A stretch of DNA of 64,000 nucleotides from Gavia stellata (Eukaryota; Chordata; Aves; Gaviiformes; Gaviidae): contig NC_082594.1 of assembly GCF_030936135.1 (NCBI RefSeq), positions 126,332,668-126,396,667 of the forward strand, given 5' to 3'. Below, piece by piece: positions 24,771-38,398 of this stretch. Positions within the stretch are counted from its first letter, which is position 1; the number at the start of each line of letters is the position of its first letter. The notes below the pieces were generated by a model, which was not told the DNA's origin, searched no databases, and saw nothing but the letters and a program-made list of their open reading frames with translations. The translations under genes were made by a program, and so were the position numbers.

Positions 24771-27700
24771 GTTAATGCCACTTGTGTTAAAGCATGAGTC
24801 AGAATACAAATTTGCTTTCTTAAAATAAAAAGGAAGAAAGCTTCATGTCACTATTTGTCCTTTCTGTGAACATGAGAGCCTATGTCAAAAACCAGTAGTA
24901 GTCTACAGCTGTTAGCAGACACCTCAGCCTTTGAGTTTTTACACTACAGTTTATCACCTTCGCTCTATGTGTGTTTCACACACTAATCGAATCGTGCCCA
25001 TTGTGTGGCAGGAGCCCTTGGTTTGTTTTTCTGTCTGATAAAATTGTGGACACTTCCATGCAAAGGCTGAATTCAGCATAAGATGAACTGACAATTGTTT
25101 TTTGGTGTTGTTTTAGCTTAATTGTAAGACTGAAAATGTATACTTTGGTCCTTGTTCACTATGTGCAGCGTTTTGGAAATCCTGTTTTTATTGTAATCTT
25201 CCCTTTTCACTTCCTCTGGACCTTTTCACAAGACTTGATTTAGGGCACATGCTTTCCTATCTGGTCTTAAGGCAAATACAGATTTTACAGTTTTTTTATT
25301 TCATTTTTTTGAGCCACTCAGCCTCACTCTCCACCTCTGACTTTCAGGTATGGCTGAAGTGGGCATTGCCTGGGTACGTGGCCTAGAGGGGCATCCAGGA
25401 ATAGAGCAGCACATTGGCTGTAGCCCTGCTGCCTGTTTTGCCTGTGCCAAAGGTCTGGAGATCCGGGCTGGTGTCTGACTGCTGCGGCAGGGCTGGGTGT
25501 GCAGGGGTGGAGATGCTGCAGGGGAAGGATGGCCTCACGGCCAGTGGAGTGGGAAGCTTGCCTCCCTGGGGCTTGCTCCCTCCAGCACCCTCCCAGCTGG
25601 GTCCCTTTCCATGACAGAAACCTCATCCCATCCTGAACCTGAAGCTTGAGGGTGGCAGGTTTCGTTTTGCCTGATCTTTTGGGGACGTTCCCCAGTGATG
25701 CTTTCTGTCCAGCTGCTGGGCACTGGAGGAAGGCGCTAGCTTTGCCTGTTAAAGGACGGAGAGGGGACTCAGCCTTCAAACACACAAAGCACTCCTGTTT
25801 CGCTGTGTAATGCACTGGCCTGCGGTGCAGCCAGAGCTCTGGTAGCCACGTGGGTTAGGATACCTGAGCTGCTTTCATTTGACTAGTTCACAGGTTTGGT
25901 ATAGATGAAGAAATGCCAGCATGCACTTCAGTGTCAGCTTGCAACCCAAACGTCCAGTCCCCTAAGGCTTGTTCATCCCGTACTGATATTCCCATCACTG
26001 CATCCTGGCTGCCCTGGCCTGTGATCACGGCATTTGGGGGAGCAGGTTCACAGCTTCCAGTGTTGCAGTTGCCAGTTCAAGTGGTGGTGCAAACAAAGTC
26101 TAAACCAGGCACAAACTGCAGAGAGACCTACGGTGCTTGTGTGGGGAAGGTCCTGTGCCTGGCATTGCTCCCTGACAGTGCTGGCTCACCTCCTTACAAC
26201 CACATGAGAAGAGCGTGCATGCCTTAGCAGAGAACTCAGATGCCAAAATTGGCATGGTTGTGCCCTACACTTTATCCAAGTTGCTTAAAGGAAAGTTAAG
26301 GAACGTGCAGCTAATAGTATCAGAAAACCCAAGTGAGCAGCACAAGTGGGAGCATCTATTCAGGTGGCTCCTCTCTATATGGATGAGTGAGGCCATATAA
26401 TTATAGGAGTTTCATGGGTCTTCACATCTTTTGGAGATGAATCATTAGCATGAACTCTGAAAGAGGGCACACTAATCCAGCTGGGTTCACTACTGGGTAC
26501 GTAGTCTGTGGATTAGGCTTTCGGTCTTCTCATTCAGCTAAACCCCAAATCTCTTGAAGTTAATCATATAAAACTCCAGTTGATTTCAACGAAAACAGCA
26601 GTTTCCCTGCTGACTTTAATTGGTGTTTATTTGGGTGACAGTGGAGGTAAGGACCTGTAAGCATCATTAGTCTAGTTGCACAAGTTCTTAAAAATTAGAA
26701 TAGTAGGAGGGTTACATCTTTCATGAATCAGCAGGTATTTCTGACATTTTTAATAGCCTCAGGATGGTTGCAGTGGCTATGCAAATGTGAGCATGTCACA
26801 GCACCATTGATTCATGCTGCCAAAACGTTAGCCCTAGAAGCTATTGGATTATAAGGGTTGTTCAAGGTTATTCTCTCCTTTTCTCTAGCTAGATCTAGTC
26901 CTTTTTTTGTGCAGCAGCTCTGCTCTGAAACGTTCTCTCTTCTCACGTGCTAGTTTAGTTTCTCACGGGTACCTTGTTTTAGCACATTTCATATCCACCA
27001 TATGCTCTTTGTTCTACTCTTGCCAAAAAAAAAAAAAAAGGTGCTCTCCAGGTCTCTCCTCACCTTTATTCTCTTGATTTTTCCCCCGAACCTTTTCCTC
27101 TCTCCTGGTGAGATACCCACAAGGGTTTTTCAATTACTTGAGTGGTCTGAAGTACCACGTTCTTTGACTAGAGGTGAGAATATCTGGCACCTTATCTACA
27201 GCTGTGAGATCTTGGGCATGCCATTGCACTTTTGAGTGCATTTGTCTGCCCTCTTTTTGCTTCTTAGCACCCCTCCATCCATAATGTCCTGGTTGGTTAT
27301 GAGGAGAGTGGAAGTTTATATACATATATGTGTTTCTTGAAAGCTATGAAGCTTCTACTCTTACCTGCAACATTTCCTTAGGTGGTGTGATTGTACCCAT
27401 GGCGGGTAACTCCCGCAGGTTCAAAGCTATGCAAAACTGAATATGCACCTCTCTCTTTCTGTCCTTTTTTTTTTTTTTTTATCTTTTTGTAATGGTTTGT
27501 TTGTTTTGCTGTGTGTGAGGCGTGGGTAGATGTTTCTGTGGTTCCCAGAGGAGGGAGGGTGAGGAGTGGGTGACAGGGGAAATGGGTGGTGTGGTCATGC
27601 AGGTGTTTAGGCAGTGCATAGAGGGAAGTCAAGTGAGTGGTCAAGTCAGGTGCATGGTACTATATAGGGCAAGTATTTGCTGTGTATTTATTTATACCTG

Positions 27701-30700
27701 GTGTTCCTCAGTAAAAAAAATGCTCTTTACATTTTAAGTCTGACTTTCTGGTCATTTTGCGTACCAGTTTTAAAGCTAGACTAAAAATTTGGATTTCTTT
27801 AAAAACTGCTGATCAAGTTTAGTTCTCTAACTGAGCAGAGTGCCACACAGTTTCGCAGTCTGGTTTTCTTTGCCTCAATTTGAGGGTAAAAGAAAGTGCA
27901 TCCTTTGGGGAACAGCTGTTCTTTTATATTCATATTAACTAGTTTTATCAGTTTAGAAAAAAAGAGGGCATCAGATTCTGGGATCTCTGTTGCATGGTAA
28001 AAGACAGAGGTGGGGTTTTTTCCAGAATTGACCTGTGACTTTTGGATGCATCCAGTTATTTCCTGATACTATCTAATTAATTTATTTTTGAAGGACCTGC
28101 TGCTTAGAAAGTGAGTACTCAGCCCTTTCTGGAAATCAGTGCTTTGCAAAGGATCTGAAGCTAGGCATTTACAAGTGAAAGCCTCTGAATTTAGTAATCA
28201 CTTTGTGGGAAGCATTTTCTTTGAACACAGATTCTTGCCTTACCTCCCCTGTGCCCTACTCTAAGTTCCCAAACCAGCAAAATGCTGTCCAAATTTCAAG
28301 AGAAACATTAATCTCTTCTGTTGTTGAGATGCCTCTTATAAAATCCCATGTGCTCTAGAAAATGTGAAAAGTAAACAGTAGAGGAAGTGTGTTCACTAAC
28401 TAGAGATAGTGGGAGCTTCTGACTAAGAATATGCTCTCTTACTAATAAGGAAACTGTTTTCAAGTTTGAAAACATGTATTTTGGTCACAATGCATTATTT
28501 AGATGATTGATGCTGATAACGTTGCGTGCTCTCAAACCATAACACGTAGCCTCTACTTCCAAAGCTGTTGCAATCTGCTACAAAAACATAGGAGAGGTGA
28601 ATTGGTAAAATAAAATCTACAATTCAATTCATGTTTAAAAATAAGAATGAACCCAAGCAGCCTGGCTTTTTTACCAAGTCAGATGTGGAAGGCTGCCTTT
28701 ATTATGAACTCCAGTCTTAGCTGCCTAGATATTTGGGGCCAAACTCCCTCTGGCTTTTACTGAGTGTGGAGTACTCCAAAACCTCCTGTCACTGACAGCA
28801 AGACTCCAGCAGGTTACAGAACACCCACATCTGCAAACTGAGCAGGTGCTTAGGTTGTTACTGAAACTTAGAATGCACTAATTGCAGGCTTTGTGGTATA
28901 GTACTAAAATGTTTATATGAGACAATAAGGGCTTCTTCTGGTTTTCTAGGGCTACCCAGCCACCTCTGTGTGTGACATTCGGTGGCATCGTAATTACTTC
29001 TGAGTCCATTTAATGCATCGTCAGTGCATGTTTCCATTGGTTGAGAATTTAGGTAGCTCTTTCTTTTCATGAGCTCTATTTATGAACTGATCTCCCTCTC
29101 TCTGATGACATGCAGAATGCTGACATATTTGTTAAAAAGCCTGAGTGGCTGGATTTCCAATTGCAGGATTGCCTTTAGGCCATTTGTGGTCACTGTTCGT
29201 CACTTGCCATGAAATGCGCTCCTTAACTGGGTGAAGCCTTTTAAACAAGAGAAGAACTGGAACTGTTTTTCAGTTGGAAGTTTTGGGACATGTAATGATT
29301 TGTGCTCACAGCTTGCAAATCTACTGAAAAGTCCCTGTTGACCTCATGAATATAGGTGATCGTACAGGGATAACAAATTAGTATTGCAGTAGTGTGTAAC
29401 TGCTAAAAGTGCACGTAAGTGTCCCCACCCTGAGTTGCCATCTCTTTGTACTGTATACCTTACAAGCACCTGAAAAAACCCCTTCTTTTGTCAACAACCT
29501 TACTGTTCCTGTGCAGCAGTCAACAAATGTATTGTTGCAACATCTTCGGGAAGTCAGGAAACGTTCTTTTATTGTAATTTAGCCTATTCGAAACCTGAGG
29601 CACAGACAAGCTGTGAGGCGCTTTTCATCCCACCAGTCTGACAGAGCCAGGACAAGAAGCTGCAGATGAAATCTTGATGCACCTTAGTCAGTGGAAGTTT
29701 TCCTCTTAGCGTCCAAGAGTTAACCTTTACTGCAGTATTTGTGGAGGGTCAGTCAAGTGCAGTGACTACACCACTTGTCTTACTTGTTTGAGGGTAGTAA
29801 GTTGGCCCTGCTCATTTTGGATCTGAAGCTATTCCCTGTGTGACTTTCTCTTCAGTCCTCTGCAACTCAGAGTACCGTTCAGCGGCGGTGCAGTTGTCAG
29901 CGTTAGCACATCTGGTGCTGAAATGAAGGTTGCAAAAATTCTTTGCCTGTTTAAGTAAGCACATTTTGCTTTGTGTTGAGATGAAATACTTTATTTCTGA
30001 AAAACACTGATTCATTGAAACCAAAATGGAGACCAAGAGATGCATCTAACCGAGTCCTGATTTATATCAAGAAGTAGAAGCACTTCAACTTTAATTGTGC
30101 ACGTCTCAGGAAAGTGCACCAACCTCTATATTGTTGGGGGTGGTGCTGGTGGTGTAGCTGTTTTCATGAAAAACCTCAAAAGGTCTTGATTTCGTTCCAA
30201 GGCAGTACAAAAGCATCTCTGAAATCATGAAAAGGTTTGTGGGATGGGCAGATGAATGTTCCCATCCAGATCTGCTGACAGATTTTCTAGTAATGCTTTG
30301 CTGTCTTTTCATGACAATGAAAAGAGAAGTTGGATTACAAAAAACCAAACAATATTTCTAAGCTGCAATCATATTGGATTTATTTTAAAATAAGATAAGT
30401 GGGGAAAAAAACCCAGTCGAAATTACTTACAAAGATCTTTGGAAAGGTGTCAGAATTGCACCATTTCCATTTCACATTGCAAACCACTTTACAGTCATTA
30501 AGTTCTTTTAACACAGATGAAGTAGGCATCCTGTTACATTACTCAAGTCTACCAGGTTAAATACTGAAAATCACAATAATTTTGGTATCATCCTAAGCTG
30601 TATTAGTGCTAACAAATGAATAATTAATATTAACATGGAATAGTCAAAATTTCAGAAGTAAGTTTGTTCAAGCATACGTTGCCTTTTCTTTGAAAGAAAT

Positions 30701-33700
30701 AGTTGAAAATAATGTTTACACTGTCGTGAAAATGTCAGATAGATCTGCAGTTTACAAGAGTAAAATAAACACCTTCATAGGGTACAGTCTTTTGGATGAA
30801 AGCCTAAAAAATCCAGAGAGTTTTGCTTTGTTGAATTAGTTCCCTCTTTTGTATTTTTTTTTGCTCATGTGGAGCATTTGCTGTGGCATTTATATGTGAT
30901 TCTCTTCAAGCCTGGCAATATTTAGCAAGTTTATTTGTTTTTTTCCAAATGCCAGTACTAAAGCTTTGGGCAATTGAAGGAGATCCTGGTAGGTTTCCTT
31001 AGTCATTATTCCAAACTGACCTGGTATTTTGAAGTATTTAAAAAAAAAAAAAAAAACCAACACCCCTAATTTAGAATTCTTTCAAGTCTTATAGATTGAT
31101 TATATTTCAAAGATACTGTTCTGCTTTGGGTGGGGATTGAGTAAATAATGAATGAGTCTGACTTACTAAGATGTGAATTTTTTCTGTAATAAAAATCATA
31201 GGTTAGCTGAAATGCAAGTCTTAGGCTTCCTTTTGTAATTAAAAAAATAAGTCTCTTGTTATGTATTAGTAAAGGTAGAGGGAGGATAAGACATTGAGAA
31301 GAGACTATTGACACAGTAGTTTCTGAGGGTCACTGCAAGTAAGCTTAAAATTTGAACTGACACTTCTGATTTTCAAACACAGGGAACTGGCTGGGGAGTT
31401 GGGCAAGATGTCCATGCCTTGGTTTCTAGGTTTGCACTGCCCTTGGGTGAGGTACGTTTTCGTTTCTCTGCCTACATTTAACAGCACGACCGCAAGGTTC
31501 AATAAAAAATGCAAATACCAGGATTTATTTGTAACACCCAAAGTAGTCATCCCCATTTACAGATGTTTAGAAAATACAGAGGTGTGAAAAGAAAAGCTAC
31601 AGTGAATGTACTCGTGCTGCAGTTACATTAGAGGGATACCTCTTCTGTCGTTCAGTTTACAATTTTTTTCCCCTGCTGTCCAGACAGTAGTCAGGTCTTC
31701 AGGCTTTGCCCATTTCTCTCTGTTTTTCATGAATTATGTTAGCTGGTATAGCTGTCTTCCCTTTGAAGCCTTTTAGCAGGTCTGCATGGGTGTAACCATT
31801 CACCCTAGAAGTCACTGTGTTCTCTCCTTAAGTAGGAGGCAGTGACTCTTTTTAGTTAGACCACTCTGTAATTAGAATGAAAGTAACTTTCCATAGGTTT
31901 GTAAAATGCCTCATTATTATTCTAGGAGTAATCTCCTGCATCTGATTGCCTAGAAGACAATTCTTAGCTTCAATAAAATGTAAAAGTCTCTTCTATGGTG
32001 ATCAAAGTGATCCAGGGACTATTGCTGCAAGTCCTTTTGTTTATGAGAGACTTGCCTCCGAGTCACTCTGGTCAGTTACAGCATGGATTTGTGTGCTAGC
32101 TTATTCCTTCCCTGGCAAAACTGGGAGAAGGGAACACAGAACCAGACTCTTAAAACTTAACTTGAAACACTGCTGCCCAGTAAAATGATACGGGATTTGC
32201 TGTATAATAGATTGCATGCAAGTTGTTACCAGCTTATTTTACTTCTTAAAAAGTAGACTCAAAGATGTATATTTACTCTTTCTTTCGTTGGCAGAGTTGA
32301 ATTTGCTTTATCTTACAGGGCTGTAAGTACCATTACAAATCTTTTACTTACTGCAATTCAAGATTTGTTCCCATGTATTTTATCACTTAGTGATGACTTC
32401 TGCCTCTAGTCAACACCTTTGTGGGTTTCGAGAAAGCTAGTTCAAAAGCTTCAAAGGCTAAGTGCAAACAAGAAGAGAGATAAAAATCTTTAAAAATCAG
32501 GAAATATAAAAGGAAAGTTTCTAACAGTCACATTACACATCCCGGATGCTTTATGATACTGATTTATTATATTTATGACAAGCAGTATTCTATTAAGCTA
32601 AACATTTAACAAGAGAGACAACAGAATATGAGATACTGCAACACAGCCAAGGTATCCCAGTGCTGTTGGAAGTTTAATACTTTTTTTCAAATGTGCACTT
32701 TAAAACATTGTACCCTTGTTTCTTTGTTTTCAGCAAACATTTCTATCAGTTATTGGCATTTAGAATGATATGAATGATTTAATAAAATAGATGTAGTCAG
32801 CTCTGTAAAAGTCCAGTACCCGTTTTCTGATGAGCTGCTTAACTCCTTGCTCCACATTACTACAGCTGTTAAAAATACTGAGCTTTTTCTGTTTCCCCAC
32901 CCCATTTGCTGTCAGACTTGACACCAGCTGGGCAAGTGATACCTTCCCCACAGCATATTAAACGCAAGACGCATTTCCCAAAGATTGCTGGGTAGGAATG
33001 AGCCAACTTTATAGAGCTGTTTTATTTACAGAATTCAACTCTGTAAATGAACTACAACACTGGTCCTTTTAAATTCCTTTTCTGTGAGCATCCCTGCACC
33101 CAGGTTTTCTCAACATTCTCCGTGCTTCTCCATGCTTTTGAAGGATGATCACTCAAATGTTTGTGAAACGCTGGCTAATTTTGCTTTTCAAGCACATTTG
33201 CATTTGACTTTGACTCCAGCGGGAAAAAGTAGCCCTACTACATATGTCTTTACATAAACTGGTTGCAGCTAAATAAAGCAGACCTGGACTTTGAATGGCA
33301 CGCAATGTCGTACCATTATACAACAACCCAAGCAGTCAGAAATTGTGTCAGATCCTCAGAAAAGTCTTAAAAAGCACGAGTGTTTTGTGGGTTTTTTCCT
33401 TTAAGAAAAAGGTTAAATGCAGGATTTCTTCGGCTTGTCTTCTGGTTTCTCTGCCTTCAAGTTACCTTTTTTCTGAAATCACAGGGGCTAGAAAGTTACT
33501 TTAATTACTGTGATTAAATCTAAGATTTAATGCCATAATAAGAAGCGGAGACTTAAAGAAAAATGCACAAGACTCAAGTTATGAGAACTGGTAACACACA
33601 AATTCATTAAAACACTGGATTTCTAAATTCAGAAAACCTCTAGAAAAGCCGAATTGATTGGGCTGGTTTGAGGACATTGCGACATGTTTGTGGGTAAGCC

Positions 33701-34137
33701 AGGAACCAAAGAGAAGCAGCACTTCTGTTGTGTTGTTTTTCTTGCTCTGTGTGGAATAAAAACCTACATACATGTAAGTTCAAAGCTTGCCTCCGTGTGG
33801 CTTTGACTTAATCACATGATTCTTTTCTGTAGTTTGTAGTACTTGTACTGGGGTTCCAGTATGAGCATTTGTGGATATTTCTCGGAATGATGGTTTCAGA
33901 TTCACACCGTGCAGTGACACAGCGATCACTGTGAACCGTAATTCTGTGGTTAAGGTTTCCTATTCCATCTATCTGCATTTAAAGGGAAGCAGCGTTCGTC
34001 CCACCTGAAGTGCTGGGTGCGTTACACTTGCACCTCTGTCTCTGTCGCTCGTTTCTTTTTGTCAGTTTCTCTCACTTTAATCTTTTCCTGCCCTCTCTGG
34101 AGAGAGACATTCCTTCCTCCGCAGTCCTAGCTCCCAA

Positions 34138-35245
34138 TCAGAGGGACACAGAGCGCTTCCTCTTCCTAGCAGCATACTCCCCCGTAACAAAATTGGATAA
34201 GGAGTGGCTCAGGCGAGTGTCCAGAGTATCAGAGTTGTTGCCGCTGCTGCTGATTTTCACCCGTGGGCAGAGACACCGGAGCATGGCTCTGCGGATGTAG
34301 TTGTCAAAGCAATAGTAAATGAAAGGGTTGGCACAGCTATTGGCAAAAGCAAAAGGGCTGCTCACCTTCATGCCCAGCTGCGCAACCATGTCAGGAAAAC
34401 AGTCAGGCTGCTTCAGGAGTCCCAAAAGGATGGCCATAAGCTTGAAAAGATTGAAGGGAACCCAGGAGATAACAAAAGCTGCCACTACAATGAAGACGAT
34501 CTTGATGGATTTTCTCAGTTTCTTATCATGTTTCCCAGCTCCCTGATAATGCACACAGAGTCTCTTGGTGATGGAGCAGTAAAAGGTTAAGATACTCAAC
34601 AGCGGGAAGAAGAAGGCGAGGATTAAAAGCATCAGTGACATAATCTGTTTGGCTTCTGTCATGGCTTTGTCTGTGCAGTAAGTTTTTCCATATTGCTTCT
34701 TCAGTTCTCTGGACAAAAGGGTTGGCATCCCTAAGCAGCAGGATAATAACCAGACACAGATGCAGAGTCCGCTGGAATAGGACCTTGTTCTGACCCGTCT
34801 CGCGATAGAGGGATGCATGATAGCAAGGTACCGGTCAGCACTCATACAAGTGAGGAGGAGGATGCTGCAGTACATGTTAACTGAGATGACATAGGAACTA
34901 GCTTTTACAGAGGAAAGATCCTACCCTCCAGCTCCCGTCCGATGCCTCCTTGTCCACCCAGAATGGCAGCGTGATGAGGAAGATGAAGTCAGATGCAGCC
35001 AGGTTGATGATAAAGACATCGATCAGCCTTTGGACCCGTCGCTTGAAGACCAAGGCTGCTATCAGGATGGAGTTGCCGATGATGCCCACCAGGAACACAG
35101 CGGTGTACAGGATAGGGAGGAAAGTAGACATATGTTGGAGGTGCTGATACTGGCAGTAGTCATCGTAGTCGTAGTCGTAGTTGAAAGTGACTGTAGTCAC
35201 GGGTGAAAGCTGGGTGAGTTCCATTTCTGGCCAAGCTGTCCTCAT
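34138..35245 (-). CDS. GPR15: GPR15, chemoattractant-type G protein-coupled receptor, with a one-base frameshift
   Basis: GPR15 directs T-cell homing to gut and skin through its ligand GPR15LG. The intronless reading frame is split in two: 35245 down to about 34907, and then 34905 down to 34138 in another frame. Seen in order are a Tyr/Asp-rich N-terminus ([11 protein letters not shown], likely sulphated), TM1 with GNS, the TM2 block [20 protein letters not shown]1 Trp and Cys (GSFLCK), DRY (SADRYLAIM), TM6 SWVPFN, TM7 NPFIYY, and the terminal RKRKRSVSL. This last block is almost identical to the mammalian 14-3-3-binding tail. The break is at a run of four A on the coding strand (T-run 34903-34906), where three would keep frame, and it falls just after the ECL1 cysteine. 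Everything downstream is well preserved, so an indel error or a recent loss is likely. Start is at 35245 or at the in-frame ATG at 35224, which better fits the short family N-terminus. Total length would be about 361-368 residues, close to the human 360. Confidence 0.93.
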
Positions 35246-35372
35246 CCCCGCTCTGAGGAAGGCTCTGAGCTCCCCCTACCCTTCCCTTCAAGGTCTTCTT
35301 TAAAAACATGTTAGCGAGTGAGGGGGGAGGAGTGGGGAAGGGAGGAGGAGAAAAGTGGTTTTTGGGGGGTAA

Positions 35373-35380
35373 TTTATATA
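35373..35380 (-). promoter_or_regulatory. TATA box for GPR15
   Basis: On the minus strand this reads TATATAAA, about 130 bases before the first candidate GPR15 ATG. It is a perfect core in a sensible position, so a short 5'UTR is expected. No start site can be proved from sequence. Confidence 0.6.
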
Positions 35381-36637
35381 CTTCTAGCCAATGGCATAGG
35401 CAACGGACGAATGACGAGAGTCTCTGGTTAGTCAAAACCCTGTCTTCAGAATAAACACTTGCTGCTTTTTTTAAAATCGGGTTTAGTTTTACTGATTTTT
35501 ATCTTCATTTTGCATTTGCCTGTATAAGCGAACCAGGTTTGGGTTTTGCTTTTATTTTGGGGGAGGGAAGGTAGTTTTCAAGACTCTGAACTTTTTATTT
35601 TTTAGGACAGCTATCGCTAGTTTGCAGAGGTTCAAGATTGTACCAGCTCAGAAGTCAGAGAACAGTAAATTCAGTGTCACATTCTTTATCTTTACTCAAA
35701 ACATTTTGTATAAACTGCTTTTCGGGGCAAGTTCAACTTTTCTGAGGCTTGGAGGATTTTAGTTTCTTCGTCCATTCATGATTGTTGGTTTATGTTGAGA
35801 GTAGTTTTCTCATATGAAAATATTTAGGGAAAACCATTTAAAACTACCATCTCCATTCTGTCCTGTAGTTAGTTGTTCTATAGCAGTCCCAGGCTTTCCA
35901 CTGCTCTGCCAGTGCCCCCCTCCTGCCCTGCAGCCCTTCCAGTTCCCCTAGCCCTGGGCTCCCCACACCCAGCTTTATGAATATGTTAGAAACTTAGAGG
36001 ACAGTTTTCCAGTATGTCATATATTCTTCTGCAATTTGAAACTTGATGTTCCCATCCCTGCACAGGCTTCCTTACTGGCCACAGTCCTGGTCTCCAGAGC
36101 AGTGGTTTGTTCCTTCTCCTGACTGTGCAGCCCGCGTGGCTCTTGTGCCGTTGTTATGTACAGTACTCACTTCTCTTAAAGAGCTCTGATTTCCTTCATC
36201 TTTCATTCACAATATCAGTATCGCTCCAGCTGTGGCTTACCTTACAGACAGGCCTTTCAGCGTTGCATAAATTGAATGAAAATTGTCACTTTTTAAACTG
36301 CTGAATTCATTACAGCTTTGTCAGTGCATGCTAATTCGAAACTTCTACTACTGGTCTTCATCATCCTTCCTCTCTTCTGCAGATAAATTCATTTTTTCCT
36401 TCCCCTCCCTCCCACCTGTGTGTTCACAGACCAGGCGCATCTTCAGGATTCTCAAAGCTTTGAGCCAATTGCTTACCAGAGCATGCTCAAGCCCCGGGCA
36501 GATAGATCGCATCTACGTATGTCTCCACAGGCAAAGAACAACTCCAAATTGCATGGACAGCAAATTAGTCCCTCCAGTGCACTCTGGATGCACTCAGATT
36601 GACTCTGCCAGCGCTCAGGTTGTGTGCTCCTGTGTGG

Positions 36638-36666
36638 CAGGTGCCTGGTAGACTTCCAGGCACCTG
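36638..36666. repeat. Perfect 11-bp inverted repeat with 7-base loop
   Basis: CAGGTGCCTGG is followed by a 7-base loop and then CCAGGCACCTG, an exact reverse complement. The stem also contains CAGGTG/CACCTG E-box halves. Function is unknown. Confidence 0.7.
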
Positions 36667-38398
36667 GAAAAGCAGCCAGCTACTATTAACAACTGGCTGC
36701 TGGATCAAGAGATATTTAGGTGGGCACTCTCTCTTGTGTAGATATGCTGATGTCTAATAAGGAGCTAGTTATATACAACTGCCTTCCTATCAGTAGGGCA
36801 CTAGTGGACTCTAGCTGACTATTTTTCCTGGAATGTGTAAGGATTTAATTATCTCAATGAGTGTAATTCAGCTATCACAAACTCTGAAAAAAGATCAAGG
36901 TGTATAAAACCACCGTGCCTTAGATTACCGATTTGTATGCCACAGACGTTAAGTGTGAACCTGTAAGGAAGCACAGGCTAAAAATAATTTTCTCACCATC
37001 TGGAGATTACAAAAGATATACCTACTTTTCAGCTGAGAGTTCTGTAAAAATGGCCAAGTATCTTACAGTTTACAGAAATTACTTTTGGTGGGTTCAGTGC
37101 AGAGATGAGTTTTGTGTCATCTTTGCTTATTTCTGCTTCAAGGAATATGTTTCAGTTTTCTTCTTCCAAGAAGCACTGGGAAATAGAGGCATTCTCTTTC
37201 CATCAGTACTAGAGTAGAAGATCAGCTGAACCCTATGGTCTGCAGTATAACAGTACTGCCTCTCTTGTGAAGATGGACTTACTTGTTATTTTACTCTGCA
37301 CTTAGATCCTAACAGCTTACATGCAGCTGCAACTTTAGAAATCAGACACAACCTTCTCTCCCTCCATCTCACACTACTGCATACTCCTTGAAATTCACTC
37401 CCTCCCTCTCCCATCCCAGAGCAGACAAAAAAGTGAATAACTTTTTAAAAGCTTAATGGAACCATAAAGATAAACATATGTCCATGTATTCTTGTGTTTG
37501 CGGTTCCTCACTTTGTTGCCTCCCTGTAGTTTAATAGCCTTAAACCTTTCCCAACAGGAATCAACTCTGTTCTCTTGAATTTGCTATGTATCTTCTTGAA
37601 TGCATTAAATAGACTTGCGGATGTCACTGTGTGTTGCCATATTACAGATGTGACACTTTGTTGTCTGGACAGAAGATTTCCAAAGGTAATTTGAAGCACT
37701 GTCATGAGTAATGAAGTGATCTGTAATTATCCGAGTGAAGCAGCAGCAGGCATATTTGTCAGTGGTCTGTAAGCCTTGTGGTTTTTTTGTGTGGTATTGA
37801 TTCACTTAGGGCGTCATGTAGGGTCTTACTCCTCCGAGAGCTCATTTCTCTGAGGTAGAGCCAAGCTCTCAAAAATATCCAACACATGGGAATTCCCCTC
37901 GTAACACTTCTGCATAGATATTCCAGAAAGCTCAGCACATGACGTGCTAAGATCCAAGAGATGTGGTGAGATGTTTTGTCACTAGGAGGACAGCCTCCAC
38001 CTTCTCTTCACCCCCCTCCTAGATTTCCACAGCACTTTCCTCCTCCCAGACCTCGCCAGATATGTCTAAACCCTTTTCCCAAACAAAATTTTCTGCTGAA
38101 GCAGCAGCTACCGGTTTGGCTTGGGTGTATGTTCTTCCATTCAGGGCACCCATCTTGTCTAGCGCTTAATACAGCTCTGAAAAAATGCGGCCGCTGGGTG
38201 CTGAGTAGTTTTGAACTCGAGAGTGAATCTAAAGCTTTTGTAACCACACACTCATGGCAGATACTGTAATTATGGCCGTGCATTTGGCCAGTTCTGCTTT
38301 AGAGCATGTGTTTCTCTGATGGTCCTGCCTTTCTCAAATGCACTTGTGAAGTTTGTTGTGTCAGTGTTTGTACCATTCCTTAAATCTTCCTCATACGA

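Larger units (their letters stand above)
22231..34137. other. A+T-rich DNA, no identified gene
   Basis: Nothing here matches a known family. One exon-like segment is listed at 23043-23129. A short CR1-like tail lies near 24722-24770, and homopolymer runs occur at about 27463-27480 and 31038-31057. I looked for CPOX exons, expected here by synteny with mammals, and did not see its conserved motifs, but short exons could be missed by eye. Confidence 0.45.

Noticed and set aside
25324-25815. 163-codon minus-strand frame in a locally G+C-richer patch
   Set aside because: The peptide is not protein-like in any family I know, and an overlapping frame is open on the other strand.
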